Assembly: GCA_013115135.1 (NCBI GenBank)
Contig: JABANP010000117.1
Span: forward strand, 1-64,000
From: Perkinsus olseni
Lineage: Eukaryota > Perkinsozoa > Perkinsida > Perkinsidae
Direction: 5' to 3'
DNA length: 64,000 bases
Every line of letters begins with the position of its first letter. The stretch's first letter is position 1. Of the stretch, positions 33,630-42,957 are shown piece after piece. The notes beneath the pieces are model-generated. The model was given only the letters and a program-made list of their open reading frames with translations. It was not told where the DNA came from and searched no databases. The position numbers and the translations under genes were made by a program.

Positions 33630-35020
33630 ATGTCTATAAATATTACTTTCAAGGTTTCGGGTGGCTCGTCATTTGAGCAGGGTTTCGATCCGGAGACTAC
33701 TATTGGTGATGTGAAGAAAGGCTGCGTTGAGAAGTCTGGGGTCCCGGCCGAGCAGCAAAGGCTCATCTATAAGGGCCGAATCTTGAAGGATGCCGATACC
33801 ATAGGTCAACATAAGATCGAAAGCGGCCATACAATTCATCTGGTTAAGGGCGCTGCCCCTGCCGGTAGTAGCAAGCCCGCAGCTGCACCCTCTGCAGCAG
33901 CAGCAGTGACACCTGCCAGTCAGCCTGCTGCGACCCAACCGACTCCTGCTCCTGCGAACCCGACTCCGGCTCCCGCTGCCCCTGCCGCTCCTACCAGTGA
34001 CTACATGCAGCAGGCGATGGCACAGGCTATGGCCCAAGGAGCAGGAGCTGGCGGTGGCATGGGCGCTGGTATGAATGCTATGATGCAGGATCCTCAAGTG
34101 GTCTCACAGATGATGCAGAGCCCCATGGTGCAGCAAGCTATGCAGGTAGTGCTCACCTTCAGGGAGGTGACTAGCAGGCAGTAGTGACTCTGTGCTCAGG
34201 CTATCGCAGAGAATCCTCAGCTCTTGCAGCAGATGATGGCAACGAACCCTATGATGCAGCAGATGATGGTAGGGTGAAGTTTGCTGCTTCGCTCCGCTAA
34301 AGGGTTTCGATTTTTAGGCACAGAATCCGCAGATGGCTGCTATAATGTCTAACCCTGACCTTCTTCGATTTTTGATGAACCCTCAGACGATGCAGGCAAT
34401 GATGCAGCTGAACCAAGCAATGGTAGTACATTGGCCAGGGAGGTGCTGCCTGAGAGGACCAGTCTCTTCAGGCTGGTAGTCAGCAGCAACAACAGCAGCA
34501 ACCCGGTGGGAATGGGGCAGCGGCCCCGGCCGCCCCCACGCCGTCACCTGCGGCAACTCCCGCCACTACTGCTCAAACCGCTCCGCCCGCCACTGCCACT
34601 CCGACTGGTAGTACTCATTTTGACGAGACGGTTGTCATAGGTGTTTTTGGTAGGTCCAGCGACCTCAGGGCAGCCTGATTATGCTTCCATGATGCAGGCT
34701 ATGCAGAACAACCCTCTTATGGCGCAGATGTTAGGTAAGTTGGCTACGACTGGGCGATGTAGGAATGACGTATCTTTCAGCCGGCGGTGGAGCTGGAGCT
34801 ATTCCCCCACCTAACCAGGCCGAGCTGGAGCAAAGATATGCCAGTCAGTTAGAGACATTGCAGTCTATGGGTTTTGTCGATACGTAAGTTCTGCGGCGGA
34901 TTCGTTCGTGTGGTGATTGTTGGGCGATGCAGGGCGGCTAATCTTGAGGCTCTGCGTGTGTGCGATGGCAACGTTGAGCTGGCTGTTAACTACCTCTTCG
35001 ATATGGGCGCGGGCAACTAG
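33630..35020 (+). CDS. Ubiquilin/Dsk2-type ubiquitin shuttle, seven exons
   Basis: Exons are 33630-34145, 34200-34268, 34318-34422, 34472-34607, 34654-34734, 34781-34883 and 34933-35020, giving 365 residues with all phases consistent. Introns are 46-54 bases. Residues about 1-75 are a ubiquitin-like domain (FKVSGGSSFEQGFDPETTIG, LIYKGRILKDADTIG, GHTIHLVKG). An Ala/Pro/Thr linker is followed by Met/Gln/Pro repeats of the STI1 type (NPQLLQQMMATNPMMQQMM, NPDLLRFLMNPQTMQAMMQL, MQAMQNNPLMAQML). The C-terminal 45 residues are a UBA domain (YASQLETLQSMGFVDT ... NVELAVNYLFDMGAGN). Ubiquilins carry ubiquitinated or misplaced membrane proteins to the proteasome. The upstream in-frame codons from 33555 are probably 5' UTR because homology begins at MSINITFKV. 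Confidence 0.92.
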
Positions 35021-35103
35021 GCAGGTTGATGGTGATAGTCAGATGGTAGCTAGAAACACCTTTTCTTTGTACATCAATTTCGGTATCTAACGGTCGAGCT
35101 CAG

Positions 35104-36623
35104 TCAATTCATGGTGGAAAGATACGCGCTCTGCAGTGAACTAGTTGGAGGACGGGTTTTGGGGCGCTCTGGCACGAGGCAGTTATCTATCATTCTCATG
35201 TTGGTGTCAACTGAGTCTCCGAGAGAGAATTCGATCAACTCACAGGGGACGGCAAAGCCGATGAAGGGGAGTAAGGTCTGCGGGTCCGTGAAGTCGCGAA
35301 AAGTTGGTATGGACGCAGGCACAAATAGTGCAGTCACTCCCCCGCCTTCGGTGAACCCGCCGATGCTTGAGAGACAGCTGTCTCTTACACCTATTGGAAC
35401 AGGAGGTGCTTCCGCTTTCTGTAGGCTTTACAGTGCATCTGCCAGGGTCATCAGTCTTGCAGCGGAGGCCATCCTCATTACATGCCGGACAGCCTAGAAC
35501 ACCAACAGAGTTCGTCCTCGCCATTAGTGGCTCTATAGACGGGGCCAAGGTCACATTGATCTGAGACTCTGGTGCCCGCTTTGGAATCCTTACAGGTCTG
35601 CGCGGTTGGGTTCGGTCCTCTGGCGGTGTCGTATACGTTTCACAGTTCTACTCCGGATTGGACACTTGTGAGTTGGTGTAGCTGGGGGATGGACTGACGA
35701 GTATGCCGGTAATCGAAAGGTCCATGGTTCAATCCAAGGTGTCAGCCAATTTTCACATCCCCGGGTCGGCAGTGGCATCCTCGGTGGTAGTATGAGTGTT
35801 CAAGCAGATGATCTTGTTTGGAATCTTCCGCTTGGCCTTACTTATCGGTCGACGAATCCCCATGGCTGGCCGAGGTGAGCCTTCACCGGGTCTACTCTCT
35901 CTGACGCTGTGAGCAATGACAGATTGCTAGCTTAGACATCTCAAAGGCCTCAGGTTGATACTGACCATTGAGGGTGATGATTGGCTGGGTCGAAGGGTGG
36001 CGGTCGGGTATGGTGTGGTCACGGTGCCGACTTGTCCCGGTAGCTTGACGGTATTCACGCACGTCGTATCAGCCCAACTTTGCAGGACGCCACGTCAGGA
36101 CGTGTTTCGTATATCGGCCATGCAGTAGCACCTGGCAGGCGAGAGTGATGGGGTGGTTGATGGGTAGCCCGGCTCGGCTCAAGGATCCGAGAATCCTTGC
36201 TGGAAATGATGGTCGCGATGGTGAGCTTGTCTCTCACGCCGCTTGCGATGTACCGCCTTTCGTCAGTGCTCCGTGTGGCCTCCTCTGGGCTGGAGGTCAC
36301 AGTGACCTTTAACGTAGCCCTCAAGGATGTAGAGGGCACAGACTACCATTTCACATGACACACGGTTGCTGGTTTCCTTGTAACCATTCACTAGTCTCGC
36401 GTGAGTCGTTCATGGGGCAAGCACTACTGGTGCCGTGGATCATGGGTAGGATCTGGACTTCGGTCTCATCCTGAAACAGATGACATTCGTCGACATTCCC
36501 GGGCGAGGATTTTTCTGCGCGCTGGCGTATACTTCTGATGGCCCTTTGGTAGCCCTCGTTCAGTCTCGTCTGGTTGGGGTGACTCTGCTGGCTCATTAGG
36601 TAGTCAGATTGTTTTCGCCCCAT
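35104..36623 (-). CDS. Multi-exon gene of unknown function, Cys-containing
   Basis: Exon-like segments follow each other on the minus strand but the chain is not fully resolved. A likely start is the ATG at 36621-36623 (MGRKQSDYLMSQQSHPNQTR). Then come LKVTVTSSPEEATRSTDERR (about 36300), TTCVNTVKLPGQVGTVTTPY (about 36035), IITLNGQYQPEAFEM (about 35960), LGCPACNEDGLRCKTDDPGR (about 35475) and a final exon (GGVTALFVPASIPTFRDFTD ... LSTMN) ending at a stop at 35104-35106. Cys spacing in the fourth segment suggests disulphides or metal binding. I do not recognise the family. It lies about 300 bases behind the carboxypeptidase on the same strand. A tRNA-like B box at 35726-35735 is on the other strand, probably intronic. 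Confidence 0.45.
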
Positions 36624-36921
36624 AAGTTATTGAGCTTTGTACTGAATGGCAGCCGCCATCAGCCAATGCTCAGGAGGATCACCGGCATGGTCCCTCGGAG
36701 AAACTACAAACTCGTACGACTAGAGATTTTGAATGAAAAACGAGGACGAGAAGTCGTGTCTAGTCACCAGACACCAAGAATGGCTGTCGCCACGTTAGGT
36801 CGTTCAAAGAACAGGCTCAACAAAAGTAATCGTACCATCGGTACTAGTACCCGATGACCCGGGACATAAGACTGTCATTAGTAACCGCGCAGACGATTCG
36901 TGGCTCTAGCTCGTTATTCAG

Positions 36922-39507
36922 CTACAGCTCCGGGCTGTTGTTTCCCGACTCGACCGTTGTAGTAAAGGGAACGGGTCCCATAATACCGTCAATGAAGTCG
37001 TTGATCATGAGGAGGGCCGCCTCTGGTTGCTCGGTGGGTACGAGATGGCCAGCTCGATAGACCTATAGACGGGGTGTTGCGGTCCCTACGATGTTTCCTA
37101 CCTGGAAGAATCCAAACATTCCCTTCTCCTTCCATCTGATACTGCGGAGTAGACCGACGGAGATACCATCAGCACCCTGAGGGAGAAGGCCTTTTCAAGA
37201 GCCTGGACTTGAGGGAAGTGCTCGGGATCTCTCCGGGTCAACCTCGTATGCCTACCTCGTATTCATAACGAGGGGCTCTGAGGAATGCATCACGACCGGG
37301 CCAAGCCATCTCATTGGCCACGTGCTCATACCCAATCCAATTACAGATGTAATCTTGATCACCATCATACAGAAGGACCTTTAGGATAGACATAGCACCC
37401 GTAGTACAGGAGCACAGTACTCCAGAGTACACGCATTATAGGCTACTACCCGACCCCGGCTGGAGTGAAATAGAGATTATCAAAGGCTATACCATCAACC
37501 CCTGCTACAATCCATGATCGGCGATGAGTAGCTCACTCTGATCTCGGCGTCGAGCAAGTCCGGCAGAAGTGTCTCGGTAGGCGTGATCTCGTCCATCGAG
37601 AAATCCCCAACCTGACTTATTGAAATGACGAGGGTGGGTAGGAGATCCTCACATCAGAACAGGACTTGAAGCGCTTGCAGACTCCAAGCTTCCTCTGCAC
37701 GTCTTTCCTGTTAAGATAGCGCTCCAACTGAGAATAACACAGTAGCTCAAGCAAGGACCTATCCTAATCGTGCCTGACGACTGACAACAGCAGCAACCCA
37801 CCCGAGCGTCTCCAATGTCCCCTGTGCTCCCATCCTTGGAGGTAATTCTCATATCGTATCTGAGGCGTAGTCGGCGGACAACAGTAGCCTGTATGAACGG
37901 CATTCCACGACAGCATACTGCGGTATATGAATCATGACTTACACATTGATGCCGCGCCTGCCGAACGGGACAAATGAATCGAGAAAGCTACAGGTAGTGG
38001 CATACGGACAAGCGGAACCTGAGTGAATTTAAAGATGACGATGAGCGCTCGCTGCGGGCTATATGACAGAATGTAGTAGCTCCCTCAGCGAGGAAGTATC
38101 GGTGGACATGACGGGTGAGGTGGGAAGACCAGAAACCCAGTAGAGAGGCTCATACGGTCGATGGTGGAAAGTGAGGATCTTTATGTTTTCCAATGGAAAA
38201 TTTCCATTGACACCGCTCCAAAGGGGACGGAGATCCTCCTTACTGTCTCCAGCCAGACAGCGTGTTATGTTCCTTGAACACCCTATCACAGCCCTACTCA
38301 TCGTCAGGTATCTGAACAGGTAAATACACGCTACATTGTCTAATGTATTCGCACTCTTTGCGGGTGGCGACGTGCGGAGCGGTGCAGCTCTGGAAGGCCA
38401 TCTCGGGGTAGTCGAGGACCCTAGAAGGACCATCACGAGCTTCTCATGTCTTCATCATGAAACCACCCACTGAATCGCAGCATTCATCCACCCATTTCCA
38501 ATGGCTAACCCGCGAAGGGGGATATGAGGTTCGATCCCTCTCGTAATCTCCCGCAATATTTTATGGGCTATAGCGGGTATGTAGTGACCTGAACCATAGG
38601 AATAGTCGATGTTGTGGTATTGCCCCTTTCTTCACCGTTACCAGCATATGACTCCCCAGTGATATAGAAGTCCTTGCCCCTATACTGGGTATGCTTAGCG
38701 AGGAACTCCTGTAGTGCCATGTACCTATTTGCCAAGAGTCTTTAGTCTACTGCGCAAACACATGCAGAATGATGCAGAAGGTGCCCCTCCTCCCTACAGA
38801 TCATCAGCGGCCCCGAATGAGCCATTCGTCACAGGTGGACCATCGGCGAATCCTGCTCCTGCTGGCTGGTCCACAAAGAGCAGGTTGGCTCGGGTGTTCC
38901 AAGAGTATCTGAGATGTCGCTGCGAATCAGCGAATCTCTCGATTGACGATTCTCTCAGTGATGCACAGCCAGAGCTTCTTACGGGTTGAGCTTAGTGTCA
39001 TTCCCATACTCATTGATGGTGCATGGGCCATTCTCTAGGAAGAGTCCTGTCATGCTGCTGCAGCCGGGCCCTCCGTTCGAGCCACAAGACAAGTGGGTCT
39101 TTGGCTGGGTTAGACCGAGACTCGAAGAGCCAGAAGAATAGTCTGCTATGAGTTTGCGTACTCGAGAGAGTCCACGAGCAAATGCTCACCTTCTCCCATT
39201 GCTACCGCTGTAGTAGCCGTATACTTGTTTAACCGCCGGATCACAGAGGTCTTTGCCGCGGCTTAGGAAAGACACGCTGTCGACGTCACTTTCCTGTGCC
39301 TCCTCTCCAAGTGGCTGTGTTTCCTCTAAGGTTTCTGAGAAGAATCGTTCGTTGAACTTCAACGGTTGAAGTAATAATATGGTTGGTGCTGCTAGTGATG
39401 GCGACTCGGTGTTCTCCCTGTGTACCGTTGGGCAAACGATAAATCATTCGACTGCTAGCCCAGGCAATCAGCGAGAGCAGGAAGGCGACGAAGCTGATAA
39501 TGGACAT
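36922..39507 (-). CDS. Serine carboxypeptidase (peptidase family S10), secreted or lysosomal, with one apparent base insertion
   Basis: It removes C-terminal residues from peptides at acid pH. The ATG at 39505-39507 begins a signal peptide ([19 protein letters not shown]). Blocks follow in family order: [99 protein letters not shown], and [20 protein letters not shown]. The catalytic Ser is in GESYAG (38641-38657), the Asp in [13 protein letters not shown] (37343-37366) and the His in [15 protein letters not shown] (about 37037-37053). The stop is at 36922-36924. All three catalytic residues are present. Between LVLWL and NGGPGCSS one base is in excess (near 39078), which breaks the frame in the oxyanion region. 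This is either a sequence error or an inactivating mutation. About ten or more short introns interrupt the gene. Confidence 0.85.
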
Positions 39508-39707
39508 CGATGATGAGGTCGAAACTATGGGTGCCGAATTCGATGTATCTCGGAGAGGCAAGGCGACGGTACTCACTATAACTCAGTACAGTGCGGCCAC
39601 TTCAAGACAGGGCTCAAAGAATCAGAGAAAACTGATCTCGTTCCTAAGTTACGGGCGAACGTATTCTCAATCGCATGACGAGGGTTGCACGCGATTGCTG
39701 GGGCCGA

Positions 39708-39726
39708 CAGATACAAATTGTATCTG
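39708..39726 (+). repeat. 19-base near-perfect palindrome
   Basis: CAGATACAA, one central base, then TTGTATCTG. It lies about 200 bases upstream of the carboxypeptidase start. Dyad symmetry of this size can mark a dimeric protein-binding site, but that is only a possibility. Confidence 0.6.
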
Positions 39727-39851
39727 TATCATACAATGCGAAAAAAGGCGCACAGGGAGCAATGTGGGTACGCAGCAGCAATGGAGGTGGCAATGGAGGC
39801 TGGCCAAACTTGTGTTGTTGCTCCACCAGGCAGCTTGTTGCAGAACCGCTA

Positions 39852-39873
39852 ACAATCTCCGATCGGAGATTGT
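39852..39873 (+). repeat. 22-bp perfect palindrome
   Basis: ACAATCTCCGA followed by its exact reverse complement TCGGAGATTGT. It lies 126 bases from the end of the first palindrome, in the same non-coding stretch. Confidence 0.75.
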
Positions 39874-40499
39874 CTCTGCGCATGCGTACAAGTTCTTTTC
39901 CAGTGCCTGCGTGCTGCTGTGCGGGCGTGAGCCGCATCTCTTAGTAGACTTCTGTCGTACAGAAAATAGGCATCACGCAAGCTCATCAGCTGGTGACATA
40001 GAGTCACGACGATTCGCGGCCCACGTAAGCATCATGCACTGCAGTCTGAGGTTCTACACACGTCTCCTCGCATTATCCCACGAAATTATCATCATGAGCG
40101 GAGCTCATTGCGCACACAGAGGCGTTCTTTCTGGCAGGAACTTTCTCCTGCTGTGTTGAAGGCTGAATGTTTCAGACCTTGATTGAACACCGAAAGCAAC
40201 TTCTCCGGCATCCACTCGGGGATGCCGGCGGGTCCTATCCCAGAGAGGTGGCGCTGGGACTCGACTTCATGAAACACTGAGAGTAATCGTTGCGAAGTAC
40301 GTCGAGCCCCCATTATTACGTGGGTGTGGTCAATACATGGTGTATAGAGCTGCTGTGCAGCCTGCCACTGCGTAAAGCGCTCTGGCTTACAACGTGCGAA
40401 CACTCAAAGTCATCAGACTCAAACTCAAAACGGATGAAACATCGCCGGCAGGACTAAGGATGGCGCAGCATCTAGTACCCCAAACTCATAGTCTGAGAC

Positions 40500-40553
40500 T
40501 CTCAGACTCTGAGTATGAATCTGTCTATCTGGGTTCAAATCCCGGTAGAATCC
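40500..40553 (+). pseudogene. Degenerate first unit of the tRNA-Gln array
   Basis: Only the 3' half is tRNA-like (GGGTTCAAATCCCGGTAGAA, the T arm and acceptor). The 5' half is scrambled with repeated CAGACTCTGA-like pieces, so no cloverleaf can form. Confidence 0.7.
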
Positions 40554-40614
40554 TTTCGTATTGGTCCATGTCTGCTCGCAAGTGACGGCGGCGCCCTGGA
40601 AACGATTTTCGTTG

Positions 40615-40685
40615 GGTCCTATGGTGTAACGGTTAGCACTCCAGACTTTGAATCTGACGTTCTGGGTTCAAATCCCGGTAGAACC
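40615..40685 (+). tRNA. tRNA-Gln (anticodon TTG), array copy 1, probably degenerate
   Basis: The loop CTTTGAA gives anticodon TTG. One acceptor pair (GGTCCTA against TAGAACC) and one anticodon-stem pair are mismatched. No T4 terminator follows. Confidence 0.75.
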
Positions 40686-40746
40686 TTTAGCATTGATCGA
40701 TGTCTGCTCGCAAGTGACGGAGGCACCCTAGAAACGACTTTGGTTC

Positions 40747-40817
40747 GGTTCTATGGTGTAACGGTTAGCACTCCAGACTCTGAATCTGGCGATCTGGGTT
40801 CAAATCCCGGTAGAACC
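40747..40817 (+). tRNA. tRNA-Gln (anticodon CTG), array copy 2
   Basis: A full cloverleaf: acceptor GGTTCTA/TAGAACC, anticodon stem CCAGA/TCTGG with loop CTCTGAA, T arm CTGGG/CCCGG around TTCAAAT. A TTTT tract follows within about 10 bases. Confidence 0.95.
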
Positions 40818-40878
40818 TTTCGTTTTGGTCCATGTCTGCTCGCAAGTGACGGTGGCGCCCTAGAAACGACTTTGGTTC

Positions 40879-40949
40879 GGTTCTATGGTGTAACGGTTAG
40901 CACTCCAGACTCTGAATCTGGCGATCTGGGTTCAAATCCCGGTAGAACC
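40879..40949 (+). tRNA. tRNA-Gln (anticodon CTG), array copy 3
   Basis: Identical to copy 2, with a TTTT tract downstream. Confidence 0.95.
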
Positions 40950-41010
40950 TTTCGTTTTGGTCCATGTCTGCTCGCAAGTGACGGTGGCGCCCTAGAAACG
41001 ACTTTGGTTC

Positions 41011-41081
41011 GGTTCTATGGTGTAACGGTTAGCACTCCAGACTCTGAATCTGGCGATCTGGGTTCAAATCCCGGTAGAACC
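41011..41081 (+). tRNA. tRNA-Gln (anticodon CTG), array copy 4
   Basis: Identical to copy 2, with a TTTT tract downstream. Confidence 0.95.
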
Positions 41082-41142
41082 TTTCGTTTTGGTCCATGTC
41101 TGCTCGCAAGTGACGGTGGCGCCCTAGAAACGACTTTGGTTC

Positions 41143-41213
41143 GGTTCTATGGTGTAACGGTTAGCACTCCAGACTTTGAATCTGGCGATCTGGGTTCAAA
41201 TCCCGGTAGAACC
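41143..41213 (+). tRNA. tRNA-Gln (anticodon TTG), array copy 5
   Basis: The full cloverleaf as in copy 2, but the loop CTTTGAA gives anticodon TTG. This is the only sound TTG copy. No T4 tract follows (TTTAGCATTG). Confidence 0.93.
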
Positions 41214-41273
41214 TTTAGCATTGATTGATGTCTGCTTGCAGGTGACGGTCCCGCCTAGAAACAACGCCCCGCC

Positions 41274-41344
41274 GGTTCTATGGTGTAACGGTTAGCACTC
41301 CAGACTCTGAATCTGGCGATCTGGGTTCAAATCCCGGTAGAACC
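41274..41344 (+). tRNA. tRNA-Gln (anticodon CTG), array copy 6
   Basis: Identical tRNA body to copy 2. The downstream sequence is TTTCGTTATGG, without T4. The upstream spacer is of the CGCCCCGCC type. Confidence 0.95.
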
Positions 41345-41405
41345 TTTCGTTATGGTCCATGTCTGCTCGCAAGTGACGGTGGCGCCCTAGAAACGACTTT
41401 GGTTC

Positions 41406-41476
41406 GGTTCTATGGTGTAACGGTTAGCACTCCAGACTCTGAATCTGGCGATCTGGGTTCAAATCCCGGTAGAACC
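41406..41476 (+). tRNA. tRNA-Gln (anticodon CTG), array copy 7
   Basis: Identical tRNA body. The downstream sequence is TTCCGCATTGG, without T4. Confidence 0.95.
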
Positions 41477-41536
41477 TTCCGCATTGGTCCATGTCTGCTC
41501 GCAAGTGACGGCGGCCCCTAGGAACAACGCCCCGCC

Positions 41537-41607
41537 GGTTCTATGGTGTAACGGTTAGCACTCCAGACTCTGAATCTGGCGATCTGGGTTCAAATCCCGG
41601 TAGAACC
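41537..41607 (+). tRNA. tRNA-Gln (anticodon CTG), array copy 8
   Basis: Identical tRNA body. No T4 tract downstream. CGCCCCGCC-type upstream spacer. Confidence 0.95.
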
Positions 41608-41668
41608 TTTCGTTATGGTCCATGTCTGCTCGCAAGTGACGGTGGCGCCCTAGAAACGACTTTGGTTC

Positions 41669-41739
41669 GGTTCTATGGTGTAACGGTTAGCACTCCAGAC
41701 TCTGAATCTGGCGATCTGGGTTCAAATCCCGGTAGAACC
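41669..41739 (+). tRNA. tRNA-Gln (anticodon CTG), array copy 9
   Basis: Identical tRNA body. No T4 tract downstream. GACTTTGGTTC-type upstream spacer. Confidence 0.95.
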
Positions 41740-41799
41740 TTTCGTTATGGTCCATGTCTGCTCGCAAGTGACGGCGGCCCCTAGGAGCAACGGCCCGCC

Positions 41800-41870
41800 G
41801 GTTCTATGGTGTAACGGTTAGCACTCCAGACTCTGAATCTGGCGATCTGGGTTCAAATCCCGGTAGAACC
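41800..41870 (+). tRNA. tRNA-Gln (anticodon CTG), array copy 10
   Basis: Identical tRNA body. TTTCCTTTTGG downstream supplies a T4 tract. Confidence 0.95.
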
Positions 41871-41930
41871 TTTCCTTTTGGTCCATGTCTGCTCGCAAGT
41901 GACGGCGGCCCCTAGAAACAACGCCCCGCC

Positions 41931-42001
41931 GGTTCTATGGTGTAACGGTTAGCACTCCAGACTCTGAATCTGGCGATCTGGGTTCAAATCCCGGTAGAAC
42001 C
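41931..42001 (+). tRNA. tRNA-Gln (anticodon CTG), array copy 11
   Basis: Identical tRNA body. TTTCCTTTTGG downstream supplies a T4 tract. Confidence 0.95.
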
Positions 42002-42061
42002 TTTCCTTTTGGTCCATGTCTGCTCGCAAGTGACGGCGGCCCCTAGGAACAACGCCCCGCC

Positions 42062-42132
42062 GGTTCTATGGTGTAACGGTTAGCACTCCAGACTCTGAAT
42101 CTGGCGATCTGGGTTCAAATCCCGGTAGAACC
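42062..42132 (+). tRNA. tRNA-Gln (anticodon CTG), array copy 12
   Basis: Identical tRNA body. No T4 tract downstream. Confidence 0.95.
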
Positions 42133-42193
42133 TTTCGTTATGGTCCATGTCTGCTCGCAAGTGACGGTGGCGCCCTAGAAACGACTTTGGTTC

Positions 42194-42264
42194 GGTTCTA
42201 TGGTGTAACGGTTAGCACTCCAGACTCTGAATCTGGCGATCTGGGTTCAAATCCCGGTAGAACC
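42194..42264 (+). tRNA. tRNA-Gln (anticodon CTG), array copy 13
   Basis: Identical tRNA body. TTTCTTTTTGG downstream holds a T5 tract, the strongest terminator in the array. Confidence 0.95.
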
Positions 42265-42325
42265 TTTCTTTTTGGTCCATGTCTGCTCGCAAGTGACGGT
42301 GGCGCCCTAGAAACAATGCCCCGTC

Positions 42326-42396
42326 GGTTCTATGGTGTAACGGTTAGCACTCCAGACTCTGAATCTGGCGATCTGGGTTCAAATCCCGGTAGAACC
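42326..42396 (+). tRNA. tRNA-Gln (anticodon CTG), array copy 14
   Basis: Identical tRNA body. No T4 tract downstream. Confidence 0.95.
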
Positions 42397-42457
42397 TTTC
42401 GTTATGGTCCATGTCTGCTCGCAAGTGACGGTGGCGCCCTAGAAACGACTTTGGTTC

Positions 42458-42528
42458 GGTTCTATGGTGTAACGGTTAGCACTCCAGACTCTGAATCTGG
42501 CGATCTGGGTTCAAATCCCGGTAGAACC
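42458..42528 (+). tRNA. tRNA-Gln (anticodon CTG), array copy 15
   Basis: Identical tRNA body. A T4 tract lies downstream. Confidence 0.95.
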
Positions 42529-42588
42529 TTTCCTTTTGGTTCATGTCTGCTCGCAAGTGACGGCGGCCCCTAGGAACAACGCCCCGCC

Positions 42589-42659
42589 GGTTCTATGGTG
42601 TAACGGTTAGCACTCCAGACTCTGAATCTGGCGATCTGGGTTCAAATCCCGGTAGAACC
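42589..42659 (+). tRNA. tRNA-Gln (anticodon CTG), array copy 16
   Basis: Identical tRNA body. No T4 tract downstream. Confidence 0.95.
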
Positions 42660-42719
42660 TTTCGTTATGGTCCATGTCTGCTCGCAAGTGACGGCGGCCC
42701 CTAGAAACGACTTTGGTTC

Positions 42720-42790
42720 GGTTCTATGGTGTAACGGTTAGCACTCCAGACTCTGAATCTGGCGATCTGGGTTCAAATCCCGGTAGAACC
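42720..42790 (+). tRNA. tRNA-Gln (anticodon CTG), array copy 17 (last)
   Basis: Identical tRNA body. After it the unit is broken off: TTCCGCATTGGG leads into unique DNA, and no T4 tract follows closely. Confidence 0.95.
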
Positions 42791-42957
42791 TTCCGCATTG
42801 GGATCGCGTAGTGTTCCGTTAATAGACCTGTGGAACAAGCCACAGTATACCCGGAGGAAAACTCGAAACTGACTGCAAAACAACACCGGTGAGTCACCAA
42901 CAAATCGGGGATTCTCAGGATTGCCTGAGTAGCCGCAATACACATGGTCCATGAGGA

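Larger units (their letters stand above)
39508..40499. other. Spacer upstream of the carboxypeptidase and before the tRNA array
   Basis: No supported gene, although one + frame stays open for 219 codons (39500-40159) with no protein-like content. It holds two palindromes (39708-39726 and 39852-39873) and must contain the carboxypeptidase promoter. Confidence 0.4.
40480..42790 (+). repeat. Tandem array of 131-132-bp units, each with a tRNA-Gln gene
   Basis: Seventeen full units begin at regular steps of 131 or 132 bases from 40615, preceded by one degenerate unit. Each unit is a 71-base tRNA plus about 60 bases of spacer beginning with a T-rich stretch and containing the shared core CATGTCTGCTCGCAAGTGAC. 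Upstream of the tRNA two spacer types recur: one ending GACTTTGGTTC and one ending CGCCCCGCC. The near-identity of units argues for recent amplification or ongoing homogenisation. Confidence 0.95.

Noticed and set aside
38528..38537. B box GGTTCGATCC in the carboxypeptidase
   Set aside because: It falls within coding sequence ([19 protein letters not shown] on the minus strand), so the match is coincidental.
39500..40159. 219-codon + frame upstream of the tRNA array
   Set aside because: It overlaps the start of the carboxypeptidase on the other strand, has no protein-like pattern and contains two palindromes.
40515..42573. Long + frames encoding a 44-residue repeat (GVTVSTPDSESGDLGSNPGR...)
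   Set aside because: They are translations of the tRNA-Gln array: 132 bases is a multiple of three, so the frame stays open. Where units are 131 bases the frame breaks. Not a protein.
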